Made by a program: the position numbers and the translations under genes
Shown: piece by piece, positions 21,228 to 33,700 of the stretch
How the letters are laid out: each line of letters opens with the position of its first letter
How positions within the stretch are numbered: position 1 is the first letter of the stretch
Assembly (NCBI GenBank): GCA_033439765.1
Contig: JAULSN010000004.1
Span: 630,001-694,000 of the forward strand
Length of the DNA: 64,000 nucleotides
Source: Lasiosphaeria ovina
Lineage: Eukaryota > Ascomycota > Sordariomycetes > Sordariales > Lasiosphaeriaceae
Direction: 5' to 3'
Notes under the pieces: generated by a model
Database searches by the model: none
What the model was told of the DNA's origin: nothing
What the model saw: the letters and a program-made list of their open reading frames with translations, nothing else

Positions 21228-23376
21228 ATGGCTCTGCCCTCCCACCCCGCCGCGGCCCCCAAGATGGACAAGATGGACGACCCGATCGAAACTCAGTTCC
21301 TCGTCGTGGGAGCCGGCCCAGCCGGCATCTCGCTCGCCTGCTTCTTGACCATGTACGGTGAGGACGCCCAGTCCCGACATGCCGCAAGCTTGAGCTGAAA
21401 GACACGGGAATAATTAGGCCTCAAGGGCCTCGTCATAGCCTCCAGCCCCGGCACCTCCGACACCCCACGAGCACACATAACCAACGCCGCCGCCATCGGT
21501 ACGTGTTTCTCCGTGAGAGTCCGAGAGATGTCTGTCGCCCTTGCGACGGCTGCTGACCGCCGACACCCCTGTTCAAGAGTGCTTCCGTGACCTCGGGATC
21601 GAAAAAGAGCTGGTCAAGGCTGCCAACGCCGGCTCTTCCATCATGCATGTTCGCTGGTGCGCCAGCCTGGCCGGCGAGGAGTTTGGTCGCGTATATGCAT
21701 GGGGAAACGGGCCCGACAGAAAGGTCAGACCTTCACCCACAGCTTCCCCCCAGCCAGCACATAATCAGACCCGTCGGGGGTTAACCCGCCATGGATATCT
21801 ATAGGAAGACTACGACAACGCGAGCCCCTGCAAACACTGCGACTTGCCTCAGGCGGTGCTGGAGCCCATATTGGTCCGGCACGCGGCGCACCACGGCTTC
21901 CCCACGCGATTCAGCACCAAGCTGCTGCACTTTATCGAGGAGCAGAACACAGCCGGCACCACCAAGATCGTGGCCACGGTGCGCGACGAGCTCAGCAAGT
22001 ACGAGTACCGCATCCGGACCAAGTACCTCTTCGGGGCCGACGGCGGGCGCAGCGCCGTGGCCGCGCAGCTCGGGCTGCCCATGGTGGTGAACCCTGGCGG
22101 CACCATGATGATGAACATCCTGGTCAAGGCGGACCTGTCGCACCTGATGGAGTTCCGGCAGGGCAACATCCACTGGATCATGCAGCCGGACCGCGCGCAG
22201 GTCGACGACTTTGGCCCCGTCACCGTCGCCCGCATGGTTAAGACGTGGGACGAGTGGGTCTTCTCGCTCGCGCACATCGCGCAGGACCCCAAGCTGGCCC
22301 ACCTCGACTGGGACGCCTACGTGCCGCGCATCAAGGCGTCCATCGGCGACGACACCCCCGTCGAGGTTCTGCACGTGTCCAAGTTCTACATCAACGAGAC
22401 ATACGCCGAGACCTACTCCAAGGGCAACGTGTAAAGCCTGCCCCTGCCCCCTTGCCGTGGCACACTGCCCATCGTCGAGTCATCAAACTGACAAGAACAC
22501 AGTTTCTGCCTCGGTGACGCCGTGCACCGGCACCCGCCGTCGCGCGGCCTGGGATCCAACACGTGCATCCAAGACGCATACAACCTAGCCTGGAAGATCG
22601 CCTACGTCGAGGCGGGCCAGGCATCGCCGAAACTACTCGACACGTACTCGGTAGAGCGGCAGCCAGTAGGCGCCGACGTCGTCCTGACAACCAACCAGAC
22701 GCTGCGCAACAACTTCCCGCTCTGGGCCGACCTGGGCCTCGCGCCACCGGCGCCGCCTGGCGTGACCCCGCCGGCTCCCGCGCCACTCGCCGAGCTGGCC
22801 TCACGGTCCGACGCGGCCGGCGACGCGCGGCGCCAGGCGCTGCGCGACCACATGGCCACCGTGGCGGGCGAGTTCAACGGGCTGGGCACGGAGATGGGGC
22901 AGCTGTACGGGCGCGGCGGCGCCGTGTATCTCGACGACGAGGACGCGGCGTTCCAGCCGACCGGCGATGAAAGCGACCAGCACTACGCGGGCAGCACGTA
23001 CCCCGGCCGGCGGCTGCCGCACGCGTGGCTCAACACGGCGGTGCCGCGGAGCGCCATCTCGACGATCGACCTGGCCGGCCACGGCGCGTTCGTGCTGCTG
23101 ACGGGGCGGCACGGCGAGGCGTGGAAGGATGCCGCGGCTGCGGTGGGCGCCGCGCTGAAAGTGCCCATCAGGGCGTACTCGATTGGCTACCGCCAGGACT
23201 GGGAGGATGTGTATTTCAGCTGGGATAAGATCCGCGAGGTCGAGGAGCCGGGCGCTATCCTCGTGCGCCCGGACCGGTTTGTGGCGTGGCGTGCTAAGCG
23301 CGTGCTCGACGGGGGGCTGTCGGCGTGCGAGGAGAAGCTGACTACGGTCATGAAGGCGGTCCTTGGATTCAACTAG
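21228..23376 (+). CDS. FAD-dependent aromatic monooxygenase (phenol hydroxylase type)
   Basis: Join 21228..21357, 21418..21498, 21578..21723, 21805..22430, 22503..23376; 1857 nt, 618 aa, frame closed. N-terminal Rossmann FAD motif VVGAGPAGISLACFL (about residues 25-39); DG motif LFGADGGRSAV in the middle; GD motif FCLGDAVHRHPPSRGLGSN (start of exon 5), which binds the FAD ribityl and the NAD(P)H. The C-terminal part (about 450-618) has the thioredoxin-like fold typical of the PheA/TfdB family. It should hydroxylate a phenolic or aromatic substrate with NAD(P)H and O2 in the cytosol. The substrate is unknown, and no other pathway gene lies next to it. Confidence 0.9.
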
Positions 23377-24449
23377 CTATGCACTCTTGGACTTTCAGCG
23401 GAGACTCATCCGCCCCTCTCTTGCTGGGGGGGGGGGGGGGTTATGATGACTTGGCCTTCGTTCCACCTCCATGTATTGGTATTCATAGCGCAGAGTGGAT
23501 GTCGGTTTGGGAGAGACTATTGTACTTTGTCGCCAAGAAATGACCCCTGCTAATGCAAACGCCTGCTTTTCTTTCCTTTGCACCCGCCCTTGCGTTCGGA
23601 ATACCCCCATTCCGACTGCATCCCTTGCACCAGAGATTCGTTCGTTTCTACAGCCTTCTTTTTACCCGGAATGCCTGCCCGGAATACGGACTTCCGTGGA
23701 GATATTCAGTGATCTTGTTGGCCATAAGAAGATGCTATTTTACCTGTATTTTAGACCTATCTAACCAGACAATTCAATGCTCAGTCAATCCAGATCACGT
23801 GCATCATACTTCCAATGTTGAATGTCAAGCTTGCATTACATTCATTGCATCACCTCCACGCTAGCCGCGGTCACGCAGTCGTCATCCCCCATGCCGCAGC
23901 TTCTCCGACAGGGACGGAGCTGCCGTCCGACTTCTGTCAAGGCACGCAATCCCGGTGTTGCAGACTCTACAAGACGACATGGGTGCCAAACAAGACGAGT
24001 GAATCTATGACGACGATGATATTGTTGGAATCACCAGGGTACCGGTACTGGAATCAACAGATGTGCTGCGCGCCGTAAGCTGGTGGTTCAAGTGATGGAT
24101 TCGTTGTGTGTGTTCTAGATCTGTTGCCCTGAGCGGGCGGCCGAAGGCCGCTATATATATCTGGCCCTGCGCCACCACAGCCATAGTGTGGCTGAGCCGC
24201 AGAGCCGCAGGGGTCGGTCTTGCGCCACCACAGCCACGGTGTGGCTGGGCCGAAGAGCTCCTTGACTGATGTGCGCGTTGTTCCAACAGATATCTTTCAC
24301 CCCACTTCATGCCTGTCAGTATATCAAACCGAGTCCAGTACAGACCTCCTTCAACCTCTCCAGCCTCCAGGCCAACACCGATTTACAGGTTATCGTCTCA
24401 TCCAGATACACGCCGTTGAAATTACCGCCTAACTCCAAATCGCGCCACT
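23377..24449. other. Intergenic with G15 tract and a repeated palindrome
   Basis: A run of 15 G lies at 23426-23440 just after the monooxygenase stop codon. A 30-bp element carrying the palindrome CAGCCA-N3-TGTGGCTG is present twice upstream of the Hva1/TUDOR gene (listed separately). No ORF is supported. Confidence 0.6.
24169..24252 (+). promoter_or_regulatory. Two copies of a palindromic element upstream of the Hva1/TUDOR gene
   Basis: The element TGCGCCACCACAGCCA-N3-TGTGGCTG occurs at 24168-24194 and again at 24221-24247, 53 bp apart and nearly identical. Each core (CAGCCA...TGGCTG) is an inverted repeat. They lie about 200-280 bp before the start codon at 24450, a plausible operator spacing. 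The binding factor is unknown. Confidence 0.5.
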
Positions 24450-24906
24450 ATGCCTTCCTTCGCGCTGGGCCAGACAGTCCGATACAAGCCCGTCGGCGGT
24501 AAATTTCCACCCCCTTGAATCGTCATTGTTTCTACACAAATCCCCCTCCACCACTTTATGCTAGAATAAGGAAAGGGCCACAAGGAAATCTGACAACCCA
24601 AAGGCCGCGACTCGAACACGTCCGAAAGCGTGGGCCTGATCAAAGACATCCTGACCGAGCCTGGCCAGCAGGCTGGCCGCAACGTGAATGCGAGCATAGA
24701 TACTCCGCGATATGAGGTAATTAGCCATCTTGGAGCCACCCAAGTAAGCCAAACCACAACGAATTATCAGTTGCTGACTATTTCTTCGCGCTAATTAGAT
24801 CGAAAATCTCAACACGGGCAAGACGACGACAGTTTACGAGAGCAACATATTGAGCGTCAGAATAATGGGCGAAACCGACTTGCAAGGGCCAATGGCGTCG
24901 GCTTAG
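24450..24906 (+). CDS. Hva1/TUDOR-domain small protein, 3 short exons
   Basis: Join 24450..24498, 24604..24716, 24799..24906; 89 aa, frame closed. All three exons are too short to show up as long ORFs. The protein begins MPSFALGQTVRYKPVGG and contains SVGLIKDIL, then PRYEIENLNTGKTTTVYESN, which matches the conserved core of the fungal hypervirulence-associated TUDOR (Hva1_TUDOR, DUF2945-like) family. These are small proteins with a TUDOR-like barrel; the molecular role is poorly known. Donors GTAAAT and GTAATT, acceptors AAAG and TTAG. It ends about 180 bp before the tail-to-tail NLR gene. Confidence 0.8.
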
Positions 24907-25089
24907 ATGGACAACACATTTGGACTTTGGATGTAACAGGGGGAAAGCCTTGACAATTATAGGCAGACGGGCATAATCAGAAATCACAGTTGATTGTCCT
25001 TCCAAGCTCAATCCATAAAATGTTTGGTATCAATATCGAATCCAAAAACAGAAAAGACATCCTACAATATCCAAGAAACCTGCCCCACA

Positions 25090-28000
25090 TCAAGGCTGGG
25101 GCTTGATATACCTCGTACCCGGCACCCACCCGTCCATCAACGCCTCTGCCTCCTCGAGATTCCTTAGATGCTTCTCAACTAGAAAGCAGTTTTCGGGCCT
25201 GTTTCCCTTGTACTTTCGCGCCCTCTGCAGCAACGTGTTTCTCTCTGCCTGTTGCATTGTCGCAAAGGAGGTGGCCACAAGCAGGATCTTCACCATTTCC
25301 GGCGAGCCGTGCTTGATGGCGAGATAGAGAGGCTTGTGTCCGGCCTTGTCCATAATGTTCGCGTCGGCATGGGCCGAGAGGAGCGCCTCCACAACGCTGA
25401 GTGTCGGGTTCTGTGATATGGTCGCAAGATGGAGTGCTGTCTGCCCATTCTTGCTCGTTTGATTCACGAGCGCGGCGGCCGACAGCAGCGCCGTGACAAC
25501 CGGATCCCATCCACCAAAGCAGGCAAGCTGTAGAGGCGTCAGGCCCTTGTTATCTTTGACGTTGGGGTCTGCCCCCTCGACGAGCAGAAGGCGGACCGCG
25601 TCTTTAGCACCAATCGACGCTGCAAGATGGAGAGGCGTCCGCCCATCAATGTCTCGAAAATTGATGCTCGCACCATAGTCGAGCAGTACCTGGATGGTCG
25701 ATAGTGACGCAAACGAGCAGGCCGAGAAGAGAGGGGTCCTGCCGGATTTGGTATCCTTATCGACCGAAGAGGACAAGAGATACTCGACAACCCGAGCGTG
25801 GCCCCGCCGGGCTGCCCAGTGAATAGGTTTTTTTCCCTCGTTATCGGCTGCCGACTTTCGGGCCCGCTTCTCGACCAGCAGCCGAACAACCCCTAAATCC
25901 CCTGCCGCTGCGGCCCAATGCAGTGGTGACTCGCCGTTTGGGCCTTTACTGTTGACATTGGCGCCATTTACTATCAGGCAATCCGCCATTTTCTGGTCCG
26001 AATTGCGGATGGCGAGACGCAGCCCTTCAGCCTTCATCCTCTGGGACAAATCGCTGCGGCCTTGAGCCTTTTTCAAAGCCTTTCCAACTTGATCCGAGTC
26101 TCTTGCGGTGATAGCCAGCCTGATAAGCTCCATGGCCTGAGATGCCTCGAATAGAGTTGTTTCCGTATTGGAGAATTTTGGCGGGCTCCCGGATTCCCGA
26201 GTAAGAGATTCGGCATATGAGTTTAGAAACTTTGAGGCTTGTTCAAAAAAGCCACTCTTGCCCGTTTCTCCAGCCAAAGTCAGGATTTTTGCACCAACAC
26301 TCAAGAGTTGGTTGACATTCTCGGAGTTGTAGGTGGCCTTCGTTATGACCTCCAGAGACTTGATTGATCCGTTCGCTGCGGCATAGGCCATTGCCAACGT
26401 GGAATTAGACTTAGCCATATCGAGATCGCTGTTGTGGTGATCGTCCAGGAGATGCTTGTTGAGGACAACGTCCGCGTCAAGAAGCGCAAGCATACATGAC
26501 AGGTCTGGCCGATAATCGGTGGTATAATACTTTCCCGACAGCTGGAGTAGTGGGTCATGAAACTGCGGGTCGTCCCAAAGCTCCTCGACCTCCGTAACGA
26601 GACTCGCGCCGAGGACACCAGCCTCTTTCAAATGTTTGTGCCAGTTCTTCATTGAATAAGCAAACTGAAGGATTGGAGGGCTGTGAGTCTTGAGTTTTGG
26701 GTTGTACTCAAATACCACGTCTGATCGGCGGGGGAGACAGAGGTGAGTCAGACACGCTTGCGCTATTTCTCGCTGCAAGACCTGTAGTTTCCCCGGGTGG
26801 TTTCGCGTAAGAAAGGAGACAATCGAGTGCTTAAGTGACGGATGATCGAGCGACACAACTCCGCCCTGAAACGTAAGCAGTTGGAAGAGCTCAGTGCTAA
26901 GCCAGGATTCTAGGTCGGTACGGGATTCGTCTTCCATAGAGCCAAGTGTGACTTCGGACAAATTTTCAACATCCATCCATCGCCAGAATTCTTCTCGCAT
27001 TCTCTCTTCTTGGGCCTTTTGCGACCATGGCGGTGTCCTGCGATGTTCCAGGGTGGGAGTAGAGGTTCGAGTGAGGGACGGCATGGTCCTTCTGGCCAGA
27101 GACATCGATATCGATATCGTCGGCATTCGCTGTAATCTCTGAACAGGAGAAATGGGCGAAGATCCGTCTTCCTTTATGCAGGTTGTCGTTGCGAGAAGAG
27201 CAGAGAGTTCGTCGGGCCGAAGAGGCCGGCTTGCCAACCCCACAAAGAACAGGGCGAAGACAGCAAGTTTTTGTCGATTCCCTATCAGGAATTCAAGAAT
27301 CCAGTGATGGAGGTTCTCGATATCAAGGGTGTACTCAGTAGCCCCGACGGGAAGAATGATGTCTATAAAGGCTTGCAAGGCAGGCAGATTTCTCACCCCA
27401 TTGATGACTCGACGAACGAGCTTTATCCATAGAAATGAGACATGATGGCTGTTCGAAAAGAGTTTTTGGATCCGCTCAAAGTATTCGTCAGGCATTTGGA
27501 AGCGTCGCTCGAGCATATGCCGCTCGATATCTTTCAGTTGTCGCCTCGCAAATGCAGTGATGCTGCGTCTGTGCTCTTCCTGCTTCGTAATATCGATTGA
27601 TGACACCTTATCGCTGTTATCCACGAATTCAGCAACAATCGATGCGGTGCTGTGGAAGGTAAGGCAGATCTTGGTGTTTTGCAGTGCCTGCATCCGCTTC
27701 AGGAGTCGCTTGACCAGTGGCTGAGAAGCGCTGTCACATTCGTCCAGCCCATCAATAATAATGAATATCTGCGCAACCGGATTCTCGCGCAGCATTGAAA
27801 AGAGGGTAGTGACCAAGTCATCGCCGGTAAAGATTGGAACAGTATCGTGCTGGTTTCGTAACTCGATCCCAGAAGCAGTTCGCCTGGGCGGGGGGAAGTC
27901 CCCATCTTGCCCGTTGTTACGGGATCCGATGAAACTGGCTGGCCTGGTCTTGAAGGGCCAGCAATTTCGTCGCTTAGGAGGCGTGAGGACCTGGCTAGTG

Positions 28001-29964
28001 GAAAAATGCCTGACCAGGCTGGGATTGAGCTCGAGAAGTTGAAGAATGAATTGGTGAAGCAGTTGTGAAAAATGGTCCTCGGGATCGGACTGGTTGTTGA
28101 AGAAATGATGCAATACGATTTCATCTCGATCGGCCACTTGACGCGCTTTAGGGCCATACTCTGTTGCAAGCTGAGTCGCAATGTAGTATGCAACAGCTGA
28201 TTTCCCTGCGCCGACTGGACTTGTGATAAGGAGCAAGGGTTTGTCATGTCTCCAGGCCAAGTACTGTTCGTTCTTTGTCACCCATTCCGGGACCTCTCCC
28301 TGCGAGAGAAGAGATTCGACATATTCCAGACCGAATATCGGATGTGTCAATATTCTTTTAATGCGCCGGAGCATTACTGCATATTGTCAGCAGGGAAACG
28401 GCATACCATGGAGAATTCTGGTAGAGATACACACCGGTTGGAAGAAATAGTCGGGCAACTTGGGCTGCGACGACAACACCACTGTCTATGTCGGAAGCCG
28501 AGTCTGCTTGCTCCGGATTTTCTGCACAAGTCAGTGTCAAACAGACGTCGTTGTTGATTGAAGGTTACATACCTGCCTCCCTAGCCATGATGAAGTTTTC
28601 GAGCCCAGATGAGGGAAAGCCCACGTGCGACTGACCAAAAGCTGGAAAGGCGGTGCGGAACGTTCTCAAGGCGCGACCTATGGATTGGTCTGTTACCTGC
28701 AAGACAAGATCTTTGACGATCTTATAGCCAATGTCGTTGGTCGTTTGAAACTGGCACATTGTAGCGTGATTTCCGTCAAGATAGACGACGTTCTCAAAAC
28801 GATGGCCCAGGGCGTTGTCGCCAGACGTGACCTTATTCGAACATGGTTAAAAACATGTCGGAATTGTTTCTAGGATGCAAGCACTCACCAGGGTAGCGAC
28901 GCGATCCGTGCCAGTTTCATGATTCTCAAAGCATGAGTAAATCGCAATGTGTCCATCGTCCAGGCTCGACTCGAAGGCGGAAAGAAGCTTCATAAAGGGG
29001 GCCTTGGGACGCTCCTCAGGTGGCGGCGGTGGTTGTAACTCCTTTGCGTTATCGACGTACTGAGAGGCGGCCTGGATTCTGTGTAGGATGCTATTCCAGC
29101 CCATGAGAGTTCTGGTCCGGTGAGGTGTGCCAAAGAAGACGACCCCCTTTGTGCAGTCATTGATGTCGCCGTAGGTTGGCCAGAGCCTGAGACTTCCATA
29201 GCCCTTTGCCAGAGCGACGGCCTATTTAATTGTCAGCAAGCGCTTCTGCGTTTCCGCGTTTCCATCGGAATGATTGCAACGAAGTTGAGCCAGATCTGAC
29301 TCACCGCCTTGACAAGCCAACCTCCCAGACTATGGGCAACGAATATGATGGGACGGTGCTCAGACACGTCGCGGCGACGATATGTTGTCAACATGGCGAG
29401 CAACTGTTCAGAGGCCGACTGCATCGAGCGCATGTCAGACCCTGTCCAGATGGACCGGTTGTATTTGAAGGAGAGGAGCCGCGCGTTCTTGCACTCCAGG
29501 GCAAGCTCCTCGGGCCACGACACAGAAGAAGCCTTCCATGTCGTCCGATCATCGCCACTCAGCCCATGGACGAAAATGATGCTACAGGCTGTCAGTGAGT
29601 GTTTCTATAGTTCTAACTAGATACCTCGAAGAGCCATCCAACTAAGAGACAAAAGAGATATAAGAGAGGAAAAGACATACTCGCAGTTGATGGGTTGCTG
29701 GCCAACCGAAACCAGGGAAAAGGAGCAGTCAGGATGGTCGAAGCGGCCGAGTCGCGCACTGTCTGGCGCCTCCCGCGACGCCGTGTCGTTATCATTGAAG
29801 CCCCATTCTGCAAACCCCGAGCCCGTGTGTCGAAGAAGGATGGTATCGGAATTGAGGTCGAAGCTGCTGGAGCCGCTGGATCCGCTCTGCAGCGTGTTCG
29901 CGCGAGTTGGCCCACTGGAAATGAAGCGGTCAGGCTGCTCGCCGACAGCTGAAAGAGGGTCCAT
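25090..29964 (-). CDS. NLR: alpha/beta-hydrolase (SesB-like) - NACHT - ankyrin
   Basis: Join on the minus strand of 29681..29964, 29305..29581, 28889..29221, 28573..28831, 28435..28521, 25090..28376; 4527 nt, 1508 aa, frame closed over five introns. Residues about 95-330 form a lipase/alpha-beta hydrolase fold: DIIFVHGLSGDD (oxyanion side), nucleophile elbow VAHSLGGWL (Ser179), FFGTPHRT, and a candidate His320 in LDGNHATMCQF. The NACHT module has Walker A SPVGAGKSA (469-473 = GAGKS) and Walker B IIIDGLDECD (621-628). A winged-helix/helical region follows. About eight ankyrin repeats fill roughly 1195-1460 (PLHWAAAAGD, PIHWAARRGH, PLHLAASIGA, PLQLACFGG and others). The repeats are divergent from one another, unlike rapidly recombining repeat NLRs. 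Expected role: intracellular ligand sensing, oligomerisation and activation of the lipase-like effector. It is followed upstream by the S8 protease gene on the same strand. Confidence 0.9.
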
Positions 29965-30766
29965 TCACTCGCGCCTGCCTAGGGAGTTCTGTGCGCTGTA
30001 TAGAGCAAATCTGAAGAGGCTTCTCCAAAATGGACACCGAGTGTGTCGACAACAAGTATCGGCGACTGCGTTCTGTCGTCGCTGCCCATTTATCTGCTCT
30101 TCCTTGCGTCGTCACGGAGGGCGGCATTGACGCGACGGGAGGTTGCCCGACCAGGGGGTCGGGTGTTGGACCCAGCCAGCTTCGGAATAGCCTGGAACTG
30201 GTCATCAGCACTGCAGTGTGCATCGAGTGCGCCCCGCAAGGCGGCCTCAAGTGTTGGGCCGGCGCACCGGATTTGGTCATAACCCGCTGTCCGTGTCCGC
30301 TGCCCGCTCCTCATGCTTGTTTCGTAGTGGGTGGCCAACGGCTCTTAATGATCTTGCTAGCTAATGGGCGACGCATCTCACGTTCCACTAACAATCAAGT
30401 TATAATGGGCTTTGTGCTGCTCGGGTTCTCAGTGGATGTCAGCTGGTGTGCGACCCCGCCCAGTTTCTCAGCCACCCTTGGCTTACTGAATCCGAGTCTC
30501 GTCAGTCATTCGAGCTCGGCGCAAGTCATCCGATGTTTAGAAATTTCTGGATTCGGCAGGCGTAGATCAACCCAGTCTAAGTATTTCCACAACTTGATCA
30601 TCTACATCCAAGCCGCCTCTCACACATGCAAAGGTTTTAACACAAAATAGCATTCCAATTAATTTTGTAGTTTTAGGGACGCTTTTGCCTCCTTAATCCG
30701 ATCAGTCCTTTTTACAGCACCGAATGATGCCCATACCTCGCAAACGCTGCTCCCGCATTAACCAAG
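29965..30766. promoter_or_regulatory. NLR promoter and 3' end of S8 protease gene
   Basis: The NLR start codon is at 29964 (minus) and the protease stop is at 30767 (minus). These 802 bp therefore hold the NLR promoter. A plus-strand frame at 30030-30650 lacks any recognisable domain and is rejected. Confidence 0.5.
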
Positions 30767-33700
30767 TCAGTATCCTGTCCTAGAAAAAGAAGTGATGACG
30801 CTTCTCATCTCGACAATCAGGCGGTCCTGGGGCTCGCCAAAGACCATTGCTGGGTTCACGTAGGTCACGGGGCTGGCCTTGTCCGTCTTGAATCGCTCAA
30901 ACAGTTTGAGCATCACCTCCTTCGTCTTGAAGAGCTCCCAGTTCTCTTTCAGCACGACGTCTTGTTTGGCCAGCATGAGCATCAAGGACGCCATGCCCGA
31001 TGCCAATGCTGTTGCCACCGACGACCCCGAAATATTGGATTCCTTTTCCTTCTTGTTCAGATAGTCAGGTCCGTATGCCGGCATATTCTCGCCCAGGATG
31101 AGCAGATCCGGCCGCTTGCTGCCCTCTGTTCCGATGCGTCCGCGACTGGTCGCAGCGGCGACGCTGATGGTGCTGAGGTAGTCGGCTGGGAACACGTCGT
31201 CGGCGTATAGCTCGTCCGACTTGGCGCAAAACACTAGCGCCCTGTGCTGCTTGCTGTCCGTCGCTTTGTCCAGGACATCTTTGAGGGCCTCACTATTTTT
31301 GTTGAAGGACCAGCTGAGGTTGATTAAATCGACCTGGTCTTCGATCGCCGCTTCAATTGCCTAGTGTCGCCGTCCGATATTAATGAGTGAATCTGACCCA
31401 CCAACAGCTGTTGGTCTAAAAGAGCACAGGTGACATACCTCGACCGCATTGCGCACATCAATGGACCCGCCGGGAAGCGAGTTGATGCGGTATACGAAGA
31501 GATCGCAGTTGGGATCAACGCGCACAACTAGCGATGCCATCTGGGTCCCGTGGACGTGGACAGAGGTGAACCACGGCAAGTACCATCCATTTTCATGAAG
31601 GCTCACAAACGACCGACCGCGTCGAACATTTGCCGCAATCCTCTTCTGGCCCATGTCGACACCGTTGTCGATAATCGCCACCTTACTTCGCAGCGGACTA
31701 AGTCTCTCGTTATCGCTAGGATCCAAATCACCAAGAGCCTGCGACTGCGCGTTCGAAAATGCTTTGAAGAACCTACCGCTGGGTTAGCCACGTCGAGTTG
31801 AGTTGAGTCTGTCCGACTTACTGATTAGACACGGACTCTGGAACGTAAATGTCCCTCGTCCGGGGTTTATGGGGGTGGCCAGGTTCCACCTCGATTCTAA
31901 GCTTGCCGACCATATCACTCCTGACAGTCTCGAGTTTTTGCTTCATCCTCGCCCTCAATATCTCGGTCAACTTCGGGCGTGTATTGGCCGTAGGTAAGTC
32001 AGCTGTCTCCTATCAAGCCGTCAGTGAAGAACTCTCGGTCCGTGTGGCCCAGAACTGAGCCGTGTCCATCCAAACGTACATATGGATCAACCACGCTGAT
32101 CAGGATCTCTTTTAGCTGTTTCCCATGTTAGCTGAAGTACTACCAATTATGCAAGAATCAATCTTCTTTGGTAAAAAACTGTACCCTTTCAAAAGCAAAA
32201 ATTCCCTCTTCACTTAACCAATGATGAAGGACACCCCAATGCCCTGTCGAGTATAGCTTCAACTTCCGCAGAGACGAAATGCGACCATCCTCAGCCGGGG
32301 CTCGTAACGGATCCAGGTCGATATTGTATTTCCCCCAGTCGAGTTCTTCGATATTAAACTTCTCGACAATCCTCGCAATTTCTGAGTCCTCCATGGGATG
32401 TGCAGGGTTGTCTTTGGCCTCAAGTCTGACAATTTTGGCGACATTGAAGAGCTCGGCCAGGTTCTTGAACAGAGCGATGATGGCCTGGGATGTCTTTTCA
32501 GGGTCCCCAGCCGACATATCGGGAAGCCGCACGTACGAGAGCATGTCGGAGAACTCAAAACAGTTTGCGCGTGGTTTAAAATTGTTAACGAAGCGCTCCA
32601 GGTCGTTCTCCTGCGCACCCGAGGCCATAGAGTCAAAGTCGGAGAGGTCGAGATAAGTAATTTTATCTTCTGTGTGTCAGCAATGTTCCAGCGCAGCAAG
32701 TGCCTGTTGAGCCAACGGCCAGGATCGGGAGAGACCTACTTTGCAAACTCAGATCTAGGCACACCTCATCAGTCAGCAAACAGGATGCAGCCGTGACATC
32801 CCCACAAGCGAAAACTTACCGCCAGCCGTTGCTTGATCGTAACTAGAGCCGTCGAGCTCCCGAGCAATGTACGTTTTCATGTCGACACGAAGCTGCTTCA
32901 AAAGGAGAATGCGCCTGTCCAGGCTGCCTAGAGACTGCGAGTTCTGGGTAGCGGCCCGACGTTTGAAGCCTTTTAGTCCCTTCTCAGCCCGCGAGGCCAA
33001 GGTATATGGGGGGAGGTTTTCGACCTTCTCGTCCCATGGAGTTGTGCTGATGACACCACAGCGCGATGTCAAGGATGTTTTGGTGTCAGCTTCAATTATC
33101 TCGGCCAGAATCAGACATGATTCGTTCAGTGCCTGGTCCGAGTGTTTCTTTGCCGGATTGGCAACGGACAAAACGAGGTCGTGCAGCGGGAAGCCTCCCC
33201 GCGCCCACGAGATGTTCAAGAATGCCTTCGTCGCCCGGATCAGCAGCCGCACCGTCTCAAGATCCAGCTGGTCAACAGCTATTGCAAGCGCTGTTTGGCC
33301 AGAGCTCTTCTGGCTCAGCATCGCACGCTCGCCTCGGCTGTGGTCTTGGTGCTGTGCCCGCACAGCGCTCAGCAATGCTTCAACGACTTCGGGGCAACTC
33401 TGTGTCACAGCTACATGCAACGCCGTCTCGTCGTCTTTCCACAGATTTCTTGTGGCCGAGCCCTCTCCATCTGATGTTACCAGGGGTACGATGCACTGGC
33501 TATGATGGTTGATGAGCCTCATGGCCACAGATACCCATTTAGCTCTGTTCAATTTCAGGTTTTCGCTCTTCAATGGGCTTGTTTCCATCTGAGCTGAGCG
33601 CAAGAACTTCTTTTGGCTCATCAATGCGTTCTCAAAACACACCCTGATGTTTGACTCGTCACCCATGGAACGGAGGAACGCATCGAGGGGGCCAACGTGC

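Noticed and set aside
30030..30650. 206-aa plus-strand ORF between the NLR and the protease
   Set aside because: No domain; occupies the NLR promoter; composition not protein-like.
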